From positions 162,407-206,586 of the forward strand of contig NZ_LMJW01000023.1 in assembly GCF_001429505.1 (NCBI RefSeq): a stretch of 44,180 nt of DNA. The letters run 5' to 3'. Position numbers and translations under genes: made by a program. The stretch comes from Allobosea sp. Root483D1 (GTDB taxonomy: Bacteria > Pseudomonadota > Alphaproteobacteria > Rhizobiales > Beijerinckiaceae). Of this stretch, positions 32,609 through 39,633 are shown in pieces. The notes under the pieces were generated by a model that had not been told where the DNA came from, made no database searches, and saw only the letters and a program-made list of their open reading frames with translations. Numbering within the stretch: position 1 is the first letter of the stretch; each line of letters opens with the position of its first letter.

Positions 32609-33001
32609 TCAGCGTGATTTGCTGCTGAGCTGCACAGGCACGGCTTCGATCAGCTTTCGATCGAGGATCATCGACGTGGTCGCCTCGAAATACGTCCGGA
32701 AGTGAGAGGACGCGATATGCGCCCTGTAAGCCTCGTCATCGACGTAGATCTCTAAGAACCTCAGCCTCGACGGACGCTCCTTGTCCGCAACCGCATAGAT
32801 TGCGATGACACCCGGCTCGACCCGGACGGAGGTCTCCATTTCCTCTCGAACAATGGCCGTGTAGCTGTCGAGATGCGCGGGATCGATATCGAGGTCGGCG
32901 ATCCTGACCACAGGGGATTTCTTATCCTGCGCCAAGGATGCGCCTCCTGATAGAAGCACCGCGAGCATCGATGTCATGGTTCGCCTGTTGATCATGTCCA
33001 T
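32609..33001 (-). CDS. exported antibiotic-biosynthesis-monooxygenase-like protein
   Basis: A 130-residue protein. Residues 1-24 form a signal with N-R-R-T-M-T-S and a short hydrophobic core ending S-L-A-Q. The mature part is an ABM/quinol-monooxygenase domain: V-R-I-A-D-L-D-I-D-P, A-I-V-R-E-E-M-E-T, E-P-G-V-I-A-I-Y-A and L-E-I-Y-V-D-D-E-A-Y-R-A-H, with H-F at the usual helix end. Such proteins oxidise phenols or quinols without a cofactor. The signal has two Arg, so Tat cannot be excluded. Starts at ATG 33001 with AGGAAG 5 bp upstream. Confidence 0.83.
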   Translation of the reverse strand: MDMINRRTMTSMLAVLLSGGASLAQDKKSPVVRIADLDIDPAHLDSYTAIVREEMETSVRVEPGVIAIYAVADKERPSRLRFLEIYVDDEAYRAHIASSHFRTYFEATTSMILDRKLIEAVPVQLSSKSR

Positions 33002-33054
33002 GTCGTCTTCCTGACAACGATCCCGCTTTCGCTCGATCGAACGGCTTCGACCTG

Positions 33055-33519
33055 CTATTTCTGATAGTCACCGTCCGAGACCTTCTCCATCCAATCGACG
33101 TTCTTGCCGTCGATGCTGTTCTGGATGGCGTAATGGCCGACGCCGGTGGTCGCGGTGGCCCCGTGCCAATGCTTGACGCCGGGCGGCGTCCAGATCGTGT
33201 CGCCCGGATTGATCTGGCGCTTGCGGCCGCCCTCTTCCTGCACCCAGCCGGTGCCGGACGTGACGATGAGCAGTTGCCCGGCCGGATGCGTATGCCAGGC
33301 CGATCGCGCGCCTGGCTCGAAGGTGACATGTCCTGCCGAGAGCGCGGTCTCGCCCGGAGCTGCGAACCGAGGGTCGACGCGGACAGCGCCGGTGAAATTA
33401 GCTTCCGGGCCCTTGCCTGACGGGCGCGAGCCATTCGGGAAGATCTGCATCCTGTCTTCGGCGAGCACCGGCCCGGCCATGCCCGTGCTGACAGCCGCTG
33501 CGATCAAATGTCGTTTCAT
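33055..33519 (-). CDS. exported cupin, (R)-mandelonitrile lyase-like
   Basis: A 154-residue protein with a Sec signal (1-20, ending V-L-A). It then matches the manganese cupin hydroxynitrile lyases: F-T-G-A-V-R-V-D-P, F-E-P-G-A-R-S-A-W-H-T-H-P-A-G-Q, and P-G-V-K-H-W-H-G. From memory of the Granulicella enzyme, its metal and active-site residues (His53, His55, Gln59, His94, His96, His106) map here to His76, His78, Gln82, His117, His119 and His129, all at the same offset. Cyanohydrin chemistry is not proven; related cupins act as quercetinase-like or detoxifying enzymes. Being periplasmic is unusual. Confidence 0.87.
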   Translation of the reverse strand: MKRHLIAAAVSTGMAGPVLAEDRMQIFPNGSRPSGKGPEANFTGAVRVDPRFAAPGETALSAGHVTFEPGARSAWHTHPAGQLLIVTSGTGWVQEEGGRKRQINPGDTIWTPPGVKHWHGATATTGVGHYAIQNSIDGKNVDWMEKVSDGDYQK

Positions 33520-33558
33520 CTCGGATCTCCGTTCGTGGACGGTTGAAAGAAGCTGGGA

Positions 33559-34068
33559 TCAGTCGGCGCGCTCGATCGTGACGCGCATCGGTCCCGGCAC
33601 GGCAAAGCGTTCGATTCCAGTATTGATCGCCCCGAGGCGCACCAGCCCCGGCGAATGATGGAAGCCCCTGTGAAAGATCGCGAGGTTGCCCCACGGCGCG
33701 TAAAAGGCGATGTCGCCAGCCTTTGGCTCGAACCCCTCGGGTGCGCCCGCGGTCGGAAGCCTTCGTGGCAGCTCGCTGATCTTCTCAGTCGCGGCGTGGT
33801 CCGTGAGCGTCAGTGTCAGGGGCAGCAGCGCCGCGAAATCCCTGCCGGCCGGCACGTCCAGGAGCATCGCCTCGATCGGCCGCTCGCCGGAAATTCTGAG
33901 ACGGATCGTCATGCGTTCGAACCCCGCGGCCTTCACCTGCCGGGCCGCAGTCTCCGTCGCGGCGACCGGCAGGCCCGTGCCCGAGGCGGCAGCCAGCGCC
34001 GCTGCGAGTGCGAGCGCCTGACGCGGACGCGGTCGAGCCGATGAGCATCGCACTGTATTGAGGGTCAT
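33559..34068 (-). CDS. exported cyclophilin-like fold protein
   Basis: A 169-residue protein. The first 40 residues are a long signal: an Arg-rich n-region (A-R-P-R-P-R-Q), an Ala/Leu core and P-V-A-A-T. The mature part carries the cyclophilin_like2 pattern: I-R-L-R-I-S-G-E-R-P-I-E-A-M-L-L-D, A-A-L-L-P-L-T-L-T-L, Y-A-P-W-G-N-L-A-I-F and the final L-V-R-L-G-A-I. This family shares the barrel fold but lacks the residues of true prolyl isomerases; the function is unknown. Start ATG 34068 has AGGAGA 8 bp upstream. It lies 11 bp after the SDR gene, so certainly in the same operon. Confidence 0.82.
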   Translation of the reverse strand: MTLNTVRCSSARPRPRQALALAAALAAASGTGLPVAATETAARQVKAAGFERMTIRLRISGERPIEAMLLDVPAGRDFAALLPLTLTLTDHAATEKISELPRRLPTAGAPEGFEPKAGDIAFYAPWGNLAIFHRGFHHSPGLVRLGAINTGIERFAVPGPMRVTIERAD

Positions 34069-34079
34069 GCCCGCTCTCC

Positions 34080-34847
34080 TCAATGGGCAGTGAAGCCGCC
34101 ATCGACCGGAAGTGCGACACCGATGACGAAGCTAGCGGCCGGGCTGCAGAGCCACAGGACCGCTGCCGCGATCTCGTCCGCCTGGCCGAGCCGGCCGATC
34201 GGCTGCAGCTTGAGGATCTCGGCCATCGCGTCCGGCTGGCTTTCCAGCATGTCCGCGACCATTGGCGTATCGACCGTGCCCGGGCAGATCGCGTTGATGC
34301 GAATGCCGCGTGGCGCGTATTCGACGCCGGCGCTCTTCGTCATGCCGAGCACGGCGTGCTTGGTTCCGTGATAAGCGGCACGCTCCGGCAGGCCGACGAG
34401 ACCGCCCAGTGACGAGCAGTTCACGATCGCACCCGATCCCTGCCGGCGCATGATGCGCAGTTCGTGCTTCATGCAGGCCCAGACACCGCGTTGGTTCACC
34501 GCGACGACACGCTCGAACGCACTCAGCGTCTCCTCGGCCGCGTCAGACGGCGGCACCTGGATTCCGGCATTGTTGAATGACATGTCCAGCCGGCCGAATC
34601 GGGCCACGGTCGCGTCGATCGCGGCGGCGACCCGCTCCTCCTCAGAGACGTCGCAGGCTATTGCGAAAACTTTGCCGCCCTCGGCCGTGATCCGTTCGGC
34701 TTCACGCTGGGCGAGATCGCCGTCACGGTCGACCAGCGCAACCGACGCTCCGTTCGCGGCGAACATGCGGGCGGTCGCAAGGCCCATGCCTTTCGCGGCG
34801 CCCGTGACGAACGCGACCTGGCCGGTAAAGTCGTAGCGTGGGTACAT
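34080..34847 (-). CDS. SDR oxidoreductase, first gene of the six-gene operon
   Basis: A 255-residue classical SDR. The cofactor turn is T-G-A-A-K-G-M-G, with D-R-D after strand 2 suggesting NAD preference, D-V-S near 65, N-N-A-G-I near 93, Ser in N-C-S-S-L-G near 143, Y-H-G-T-K-H as the catalytic Y-x-x-x-K, and P-G-T-V-D-T-P after it. No signal peptide, so it is the only clearly cytosolic protein of the operon. It resembles glucose/alcohol dehydrogenase-type SDRs; the substrate is unknown. The start codon and SD are enclosed in a hairpin (34846-34876). LysR lies 86 bp upstream on the same strand. Confidence 0.9.
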   Translation of the reverse strand: MYPRYDFTGQVAFVTGAAKGMGLATARMFAANGASVALVDRDGDLAQREAERITAEGGKVFAIACDVSEEERVAAAIDATVARFGRLDMSFNNAGIQVPPSDAAEETLSAFERVVAVNQRGVWACMKHELRIMRRQGSGAIVNCSSLGGLVGLPERAAYHGTKHAVLGMTKSAGVEYAPRGIRINAICPGTVDTPMVADMLESQPDAMAEILKLQPIGRLGQADEIAAAVLWLCSPAASFVIGVALPVDGGFTAH

Positions 34848-34876
34848 GCCGATCTCCTTTCCCGAGAGATCGGCAT
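34846..34876 (-). promoter_or_regulatory. hairpin enclosing SD and start codon of the first operon gene
   Basis: On the minus-strand transcript ATGCCGATCTC pairs perfectly with GAGATCGGCAT around the 9-base loop TCGGGAAAG. The Shine-Dalgarno AAGGAG spans loop and stem, and the first two bases of the AUG at 34847 are the end of the stem. It could throttle translation of the whole operon until melted or bound. It could also be a DNA operator for the LysR protein. Confidence 0.6.
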
Positions 34877-34933
34877 CGCGGCCGCAATCTGTAGCGCGTC
34901 ACGGCTTCATGAAGCGATGAGCGCTGCTCAACG

Positions 34934-35842
34934 TCACAACCCGAGCGGCCTCACCTCGCGGATGAGGTCGATCAGGACACGTAGCCCTGTCGGCAGTTGC
35001 CGTCGACCCGAGTAGTAGATGTGGTATCCCGGCCCCGTCGTGGCCCAGTCATCGAGAACGAGCCGCAAAGCGCCGCTCGTAAGATCTGGAACGATGATCG
35101 CCTCCACACCGTACATCAAGCCGGCGCCCGCCCGAGCCATGGCCAGCATCACTCGGGAGTCGTCCGCCGTGATCCGGCCCGGCACCGGAACGGAAAACTC
35201 GCCTTCAGGTCCCTCGAACTCCCAACGATAGATGCGATCGTCGCCGAGGCGCACGCCGAGACAGCAATGTGACGCAAGGTCGCCCGGGACCTTCGGAATT
35301 CCGTGTCGCTGCAGATAGGCAGGTGCCCCGGCCACAACCCAGCGAAGGTCTGCCGACAGGCGTTGCGCGACCATGTCCTCCGGAACGGTCCCCCCGTGCC
35401 GGATGCCGGCATCGAAACCCTCGCCAACGACATCGACCATCCGGTTGCTTGAGACGATGTCGAGCTCGATGGCCGGGTAGCGTTCCGTGAGAAGCGGCAC
35501 GATGGGCCCGAGAAGGAGCGCTCCGGCATCTGCCGTCACATTCAGTCGGATGCGGCCCGCCGGGGCGTCGCGATGGCGATTCAGGGATTCGACTGCTTGC
35601 GCGATCGACTGAAAGGGCTGGCTGATCGCGTCACGGAACTCCTCGCCGGCCACGGTCAGCGTGACGCTGCGATTGGTCCGATGGAGCAGGCGCACGCCGA
35701 CACGGCCTTCCAGCCCCTTGAGGGCATGGCTGAGCGCCGACGCGCTGATCCCAAGTTCAAGTCCCGCGCGTCGGAAGCTGCGATGTCGCGCCAGCGCAAG
35801 GAAGTAGGTGAAGTCGTTTAGGTCAGAGCGCCCAGGCGGCAT
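34934..35842 (-). CDS. LysR-type regulator upstream of the exported-enzyme operon
   Basis: A 302-residue protein. The HTH is at residues about 8-65 (F-L-A-L-A-R-H-R-S-F-R-R-A-G-L-E-L-G-I-S-A-S-A-L-S-H-A-L-K-G-L-E). The effector domain (L-N-V-T-A-D-A-G, F-D-A-G-I-R-H-G-G, G-R-I-T-A-D-D) is of the CrgA/aldehyde- and quinone-type LysR group. ATG 35842 is used because it gives the standard lead; the frame runs open to 36193. It is codirectional with the operon downstream, 86 bp away, so it may be cotranscribed or autoregulating from an internal promoter. No ribosome site is obvious. Confidence 0.85.
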   Translation of the reverse strand: MPPGRSDLNDFTYFLALARHRSFRRAGLELGISASALSHALKGLEGRVGVRLLHRTNRSVTLTVAGEEFRDAISQPFQSIAQAVESLNRHRDAPAGRIRLNVTADAGALLLGPIVPLLTERYPAIELDIVSSNRMVDVVGEGFDAGIRHGGTVPEDMVAQRLSADLRWVVAGAPAYLQRHGIPKVPGDLASHCCLGVRLGDDRIYRWEFEGPEGEFSVPVPGRITADDSRVMLAMARAGAGLMYGVEAIIVPDLTSGALRLVLDDWATTGPGYHIYYSGRRQLPTGLRVLIDLIREVRPLGL

Positions 35843-35963
35843 CGTGGGACTATTGGCGATGACGTCGGTACTGACAATGCGTTCGGCCGCCACACGCGAG
35901 GATGCAGCCCTAAAATCGGTGTTCCAATAGGGGCGTGGGGTGCCTATCCGTTGGTCGGAAAAA

Positions 35964-36005
35964 GCGTCCGCTTTGGGGCGACGGGCCAATGTCAGCAGTT
36001 GGCGC
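35964..36005 (+). repeat. dispersed intergenic repeat, copy 6
   Basis: Half A reads GCGTCCGCTTTGGGGC and half B reads GCCAATGTCAGCAGTTGGCGC. It lies in the long gene-poor stretch 35843-36703. Apart from the kinase remnant and a 15-bp palindrome before the response regulator, I see no other feature there; a short frame ending at 36465 looks weakly protein-like but cannot be named. Confidence 0.6.
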
Positions 36006-36158
36006 AAGCTGCGCTCCTCTCCGCGGTTTTCACCAGAGGCGTGAGAGACCCGTCCGCATTTGATAGAATTTTCCAGGATGCAGCGTCCCAAGAAGGGGAT
36101 CTCCCATGGATATCCAGGCGCAGAACCAACAGCCTCGTAATGTGGAACTTCGGTCGCA

Positions 36159-36338
36159 TCATCGGACCGAAGCCGCCTCTGAGGCCAAAGCACATCTGGA
36201 TGCTATCACGGCTGCCAGTGATGACTTGCCGACGCCGCTGCGCCCGTCGAGCGCGATTAGATAGGGCCGATCCGCCGTGGCCGCACTGAAGCGGATCTGG
36301 CGGGCGAAGGTGTCGCCATCGGAGAAGTGCAGCGGCAT
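36159..36338 (-). pseudogene. P-loop kinase N-terminal fragment (uridine kinase-like)
   Basis: ATG 36338, with AGG 8 bp upstream on the minus strand, opens a 59-codon frame. It reads M-P-L-H-F-S-D-G-D, then R-P-Y-L-I-A-L-D-G-R-S-G-V-G-K-S-S-L-A, a complete Walker A preceded by a beta strand exactly as in uridine-kinase-like P-loop kinases. The frame loses homology within about 10 residues after the loop and stops at 36159. No Walker B or D-D-F-Y block follows. It is therefore a truncated gene whose start and translation signals survive; a short peptide could still be made. Confidence 0.6.
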
Positions 36339-36668
36339 CTTTCTACCTGTTAAGTCCGGGGCGGTGCCACTTGTATGGATGCGGCTGCTGCCCCGCCATG
36401 CCCGTCAGCGTTCCCGTTCGCAATTCTGCGAGCGGATGAGGGCTTACCTCGATGGATTAGGATAAAGCAGGCTATTTGGCGGCAGGAGAGGCGCTCCATC
36501 AATTGCTACCTATAAGGCGCTGGCGCCGACCTCGCTCCCGGCAAGCTGGCCCCGTTCTTCACAACCAAGCTCTGACACAGACGCCAGTGCGGCGCCCGCG
36601 CTGCCCGACCACCGTGGACGTGACAGCAGGTTTCATGCGAAACCCCAGGACTACCGTTGGAGTGGGTA

Positions 36669-36683
36669 GGCGAAGCCTTCGCC
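36669..36683. promoter_or_regulatory. 15-bp palindrome upstream of the response regulator
   Basis: GGCGAAG and CTTCGCC flank a single C, ending 8 bp before the SD. It could be an operator or a leader hairpin. No second copy was noticed before the histidine kinase or KaiC genes. Confidence 0.35.
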
Positions 36684-36703
36684 AAGGGATTTGGAGGCAA
36701 CCG

Positions 36704-37057
36704 ATGCTGGAAGGTAAGGCGATCCTGGTCGTTGAGGACGAAACGATGATCGCAATGATGCTCGACGACCTTCTGACCGATCTGGGGTGCAGCGTCGTTG
36801 GACCGGCGCAAAATCTGGCCCAGGCCCAGGGCCTGGTTGGGACGACCACTTGCGATGCCGCCATTGTCGACCTGAACCTGAACGGGACCATGTCGCATCC
36901 ATTGATCGAGGCGCTCGTCGAAAAGGGCGTCCCCGTAATTGTCGCGACAGGTTACGGCGGCGACGCGTCCGATCTGCCGAGTGGATGTCGCGTACTGGCG
37001 AAGCCTTACACGATCCAACATGTCGAACAGGTGCTGCGGGCCTGTCTACTCGACTGA
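36704..37057 (+). CDS. single-domain response regulator (CheY-like)
   Basis: A 117-residue receiver domain without output. The acidic pocket is V-V-E-D-E near residue 10, the phospho-acceptor Asp is in A-A-I-V-D-L-N-L-N-G near 53, the Thr is in V-A-T-G-Y-G and the Lys in L-A-K-P-Y near 101. Start ATG 36704 has GGAGG 7 bp upstream; the 5' extension to 36476 is not coding. It converges on the hybrid histidine kinase (33-bp gap), which is its likely phosphodonor. It may carry phosphate away as a sink or signal to a distant partner. Confidence 0.9.
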   Translation: MLEGKAILVVEDETMIAMMLDDLLTDLGCSVVGPAQNLAQAQGLVGTTTCDAAIVDLNLNGTMSHPLIEALVEKGVPVIVATGYGGDASDLPSGCRVLAKPYTIQHVEQVLRACLLD

Positions 37058-37089
37058 TCCCCTCGCGCCGCCTTGCGGAACCTCGGCGA

Positions 37090-39633
37090 TCAGGTACCGT
37101 CTTGGCGGCTCCTTGGCTTGGTTCGGGTCGCCGAGCGCAATATTCGGGACAGGTCCTCGACGGCATAGGGCTTCTTCAACAGTTCAAAGCCGTGTCTACC
37201 TTCTTCGGCCAGCACGTGGCTGTACCCCGATGTGAGCACGACTGGTAGGCGAGGATAGCGCCTCCGGATCTCAAGGCCGAGTTCCACCCCGCTCATGCCG
37301 GGCATGACGACATCGGAAAACACCGCGTCAAAATCGTCCACTTCGGCGAGTATCTTCAGCGCCTCTTTGCCACCGGCGGCCCATGTCGTCTCATAGCCCA
37401 GATCGCTCAGGAGCTGCGTCGAGAAAGTCCCCACGTCCACGTTGTCCTCGACGACCAGCACACGCTGCCCGCTCCCGCCGCTGATGGTCGCAGGCCGTGC
37501 GTTGCCGTACTCGCTTTCGGCCTCTGGCCGCCGTTCCACCCGAGGCAAGTAGAGCGTGAACCGGGCTCCGGCCCCTACCATACTGTCGACGTCGATGTCG
37601 CCGCCGGACTGCTTGGCGAAGCCGAAGACCTGCGAAAGGCCGAGGCCCGTTCCCTTGCCGACCTCTTTCGTTGTGTAGAACGGCTCGAAGATCTGGGAGA
37701 GTTTTTCAGTGGGAATGCCCATGCCGCTATCGGCGAGCGACACAGCGATGAACGGTCCCGCCCCGCCGGCGTCGCCGCGGATTGGCGGCATCCACGAAAG
37801 GTCCTCGACTGTAATCGTCAGGGTGCCTTCACCTTCCATCGCGTCGCGCGCGTTCACTGCCATGTTAACGAGGGCAGTCTCGAACTGACTGACATCGGCC
37901 TCGACAAAGCAATTCTCCGCACGGATATCGGCGATGATCTCGACGCGCGATCCCATGATTGTGCGCAGCATCTCGGCGATGGCGCGGACGCGGGCCGCGG
38001 GCTCGAACACCTCCGGCTTCAGCGACTGGCGGCGCGCGAAAGCCAGAAGCTGGCCGGTGAGCTTGGCAGCCCGGTCCACCGTGTCGGAGATGGCGTCCAC
38101 GTATCGGCGTCGACGTTCCTCCGGAAGGTTCGGTCGGCGCATCAGGTCCGTGGAGCTCTTTATGATGGTCAACAGGTTGTTGAAGTCGTGGGCGACCCCA
38201 CCCGTTAGCTGCCCGACCGCCTCCATCTTCTGCGCCTGGCGCAGCGCGTCCTCGGCCTTGGTCCGCTCCGCGACCTCATTGACGACCCTGTGCTCCAACG
38301 TCTCGTTAAGGTGGCGAAGCTGCTCCTCGATCGCCTTGCGCGCGGTCACGTCGATGGCCGTGCCAAGCAGTCGTACGCAACGGTCGCCCTCGAATACGCC
38401 TCGCCCCTTCGCCGCCACCCAGCGCAGCACGCCGTCTTCCTTGCCGATCGTGCGGTATTCCACGTCGTAAAGCGCGCGGCGGACCGGGTCCGCTGCGGCG
38501 GCGTAGGCCGCGCCCGTCGCTTCCAAGTCCTCCGGGTGCAGTCCGTCGTAGAAATCCTGCATGGTTACGGGAACGTCCGCGGAGATTCCGAACATAGCTT
38601 TGACGCGAGCAGGCCATAAGAGCTGATCGTGGACGGGGTCCACATCCCAGAAGCCGATGTCGGCGTGCTCGGTCGCCAGCCGAAGGCGCTCCTCGCTCTC
38701 GCGGAGGCGGGCCTCGGCGCCCACTCGCTCAACATGCGCCCAGCAGCGCTCGACCACCGTCAGCACCAGCGCCAGTTCGCCTGGTCGCCAATCGCGGGGG
38801 ACGTCTTGATGGAGCGCCATCATCGCGACCAGGCGCCCATCCTTCACCAGCGGACAGCACACGATCGCGGAGATATTGATTGCCAGGAACATTTCGCGTC
38901 CCTCGCCCGAAGCGAGTTCGGCGGCGACGTCGCGGACGACCAAGGTAAGCCCGCCTCGCATGTCGGCAGCCGCGCGGGGACCGAACAGGTCGAGGCTGTA
39001 GGTGCCAGCCGAGCTTGCGATCCCGGGCGCGGCGTAATCGTTGCGAATGAAGAAGCGATCATTGTCGGCGTCGACGTCCGCATAGGCGCATCGGGATGCG
39101 CCCAGGCGGTTTGCGAGGAGAGTGGCCGCCGTCAGCATTGCCGCCGACGCATCGCGTGCGCCTCGCATGGCCTCGTCCAGTTCAGCGAGGAAGCGCAGCT
39201 CCTCGACGCGCGACCGCGCCTCATATTGTCGCCTGCGGCCACGCAAGGCGGCGCGGACCAGACTCACTAAGGTCGTGGGGTGAAACGGTCGTTCGAGGAA
39301 AGTGGTATTGCCGAGAACGTCAAGATATCGGCGCGCGGCCGGGTTTCGCTCCAACCCACCACCCTGGCCTGTCAGGAGCACGAAGGGCAGGTCGGACCAT
39401 TCCTGCTGATCTGCGAGCCAAGCGGCCAGAGGGCCTAGGTCCGCTGTCGTCAACGCTTCTTCAGTGACCACCACGACACCTGCGCCGTCATCGAGTTCGG
39501 CGATGAGGTCTGGGAGCGATCCGCACGCCTCTGCCACGGTCCCTGCCTCGCCGAGCATTGCGACGGCGATTGACGCGTCCCGTCCATGGGGCGCCAGGAT
39601 CAGAGCCCTTTCCGAGAATGTCGAACGCTTCAC
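37090..39633 (-). CDS. hybrid sensor histidine kinase (REC-like, GAF, PAS, HisKA, HATPase, REC)
   Basis: An 847-residue cytosolic kinase. Residues 8-133 form a degenerate receiver-like domain: the phospho-Asp is missing (V-V-V-V-T-E-E-A-L) and Arg replaces the Lys (L-E-R-P-F). GAF spans about 145-300, PAS about 315-435 (H-A-D-I-G-F-W-D-V-D). The phosphorylated His is His482 in G-G-V-A-H-D-F-N-N-L-L. The ATP lid and N box are N-M-A-V-N-A-R-D-A-M, D-S-G-M-G-I and G-T-G-L-G-L-S. The C-terminal REC has D-V-V-M-P-G (Asp774) and L-K-K-P-Y (Lys821). It starts at ATG 39633, overlapping the kaiC stop by 4 bases. No transmembrane helix, so the cue is internal, possibly from KaiC. Confidence 0.93.
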   Translation of the reverse strand: MKRSTFSERALILAPHGRDASIAVAMLGEAGTVAEACGSLPDLIAELDDGAGVVVVTEEALTTADLGPLAAWLADQQEWSDLPFVLLTGQGGGLERNPAARRYLDVLGNTTFLERPFHPTTLVSLVRAALRGRRRQYEARSRVEELRFLAELDEAMRGARDASAAMLTAATLLANRLGASRCAYADVDADNDRFFIRNDYAAPGIASSAGTYSLDLFGPRAAADMRGGLTLVVRDVAAELASGEGREMFLAINISAIVCCPLVKDGRLVAMMALHQDVPRDWRPGELALVLTVVERCWAHVERVGAEARLRESEERLRLATEHADIGFWDVDPVHDQLLWPARVKAMFGISADVPVTMQDFYDGLHPEDLEATGAAYAAAADPVRRALYDVEYRTIGKEDGVLRWVAAKGRGVFEGDRCVRLLGTAIDVTARKAIEEQLRHLNETLEHRVVNEVAERTKAEDALRQAQKMEAVGQLTGGVAHDFNNLLTIIKSSTDLMRRPNLPEERRRRYVDAISDTVDRAAKLTGQLLAFARRQSLKPEVFEPAARVRAIAEMLRTIMGSRVEIIADIRAENCFVEADVSQFETALVNMAVNARDAMEGEGTLTITVEDLSWMPPIRGDAGGAGPFIAVSLADSGMGIPTEKLSQIFEPFYTTKEVGKGTGLGLSQVFGFAKQSGGDIDVDSMVGAGARFTLYLPRVERRPEAESEYGNARPATISGGSGQRVLVVEDNVDVGTFSTQLLSDLGYETTWAAGGKEALKILAEVDDFDAVFSDVVMPGMSGVELGLEIRRRYPRLPVVLTSGYSHVLAEEGRHGFELLKKPYAVEDLSRILRSATRTKPRSRQDGT

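Noticed and set aside
36277..36465. 62-codon plus-strand frame after the kinase remnant
   Set aside because: Its first part is a shadow of the kinase fragment. The end is slightly protein-like but has no recognisable family or ribosome site.
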